Part shown: one piece after another, positions 63,891 through 64,000 of the stretch
How positions within the stretch are numbered: position 1 is the stretch's first letter
Layout: the number at the start of each line of letters is the position of its first letter
NCBI RefSeq assembly: GCF_009601685.2
Contig: NZ_CP045701.2
Location: forward strand, 3,844,001-3,908,000
Source of the DNA: Pseudomonas brassicacearum
Lineage (GTDB): Bacteria > Pseudomonadota > Gammaproteobacteria > Pseudomonadales > Pseudomonadaceae
Direction: 5' to 3'
DNA: 64,000 nucleotides
Program-made: the position numbers and the translations under genes
The notes under the pieces: model-generated
Seen by the model: the letters and a program-made list of their open reading frames with translations, nothing else
What the model was told of the DNA's origin: nothing
The model's database searches: none

Positions 63891-64000
<110 letters not shown>

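Overview
The window is chromosomal DNA from a fluorescent Pseudomonas (P. fluorescens complex). Supporting evidence: high G+C coding sequence, many GTGGGAGC-type REP pairs, a second GTAGGAGCTG-type repeat family, and recognisable pseudomonad genes (acnB, trkH, ada, miaE, an Mrp antiporter operon). No rRNA, tRNA, CRISPR array or insertion sequence was seen.

Layout. 1-8.1 kb is housekeeping: an AraC regulator cut by the left edge, a LysE exporter, the potassium transporter TrkH, a DNA alkylation-repair pair (ada plus an AlkA-like glycosylase), a GFA-family protein, MiaE, a double universal-stress protein and a DUF1289 protein. 8.1-13.9 kb holds acnB behind a long structured leader whose upstream segment can pair perfectly with the acnB ribosome-binding site, then an SdaC-like amino-acid permease and a 2-hydroxyacid dehydrogenase.

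13.9-33.7 kb is a type VI secretion system in two divergent arms. Leftward: tssJ-K-L-M-A. Rightward: tssB-C-hcp-tssE-F-G-clpV, then an A+T-rich unrecognised gene, vgrG, a MORN-repeat protein and, convergently, a PAAR-like (DUF4280-type) protein. All 13 core Tss functions are present. No Fha/PpkA/PppA regulators and no obvious large toxin are visible. TssM lacks a recognisable Walker A motif.

33.9-40.2 kb is metabolic and regulatory: phosphotransferase, SDR, a Gfo/Idh/MocA dehydrogenase behind twin GGAA-N6-TTC sites, an XRE-cupin regulator with an FAD enzyme, and an EamA exporter.

40.4-45.8 kb is the most unusual segment, a bacteriocin locus read leftward. An 857-residue S-type pyocin carries a colicin-E9-like DNase domain that has lost every HNH catalytic residue, followed by a different C-terminal domain that is presumably the active toxin. 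Next come its immunity gene, a remnant of a second copy of the toxin tip, a second immunity gene of identical length stopped by an in-frame amber codon, a tiny ORF, and a protein that fuses an Im9-type (DNase) immunity domain to a pyocin-like domain with no killing domain. This looks like a record of toxin-module replacement. The pyocin start codon sits in a perfect 10-bp hairpin with its Shine-Dalgarno sequence in the loop.

46-52 kb is the six-gene Mrp/Sha Na+/H+ antiporter operon (mrpA with a fused MrpB domain, then C, D, E, F, G). 52.2-58.2 kb carries a DUF3995 protein, a glycine-betaine binding protein, small hypotheticals, DUF2789, a chemoreceptor with a C-terminal sensory region and a DksA-like protein with a degraded zinc finger. 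58.5-64 kb is a sugar (probably myo-inositol) ABC transporter with two Gfo/Idh/MocA dehydrogenases (one cut by the right edge). A perfect TGGAAAATATTTTCCA palindrome in this cluster matches the known IolR-type operator pattern.
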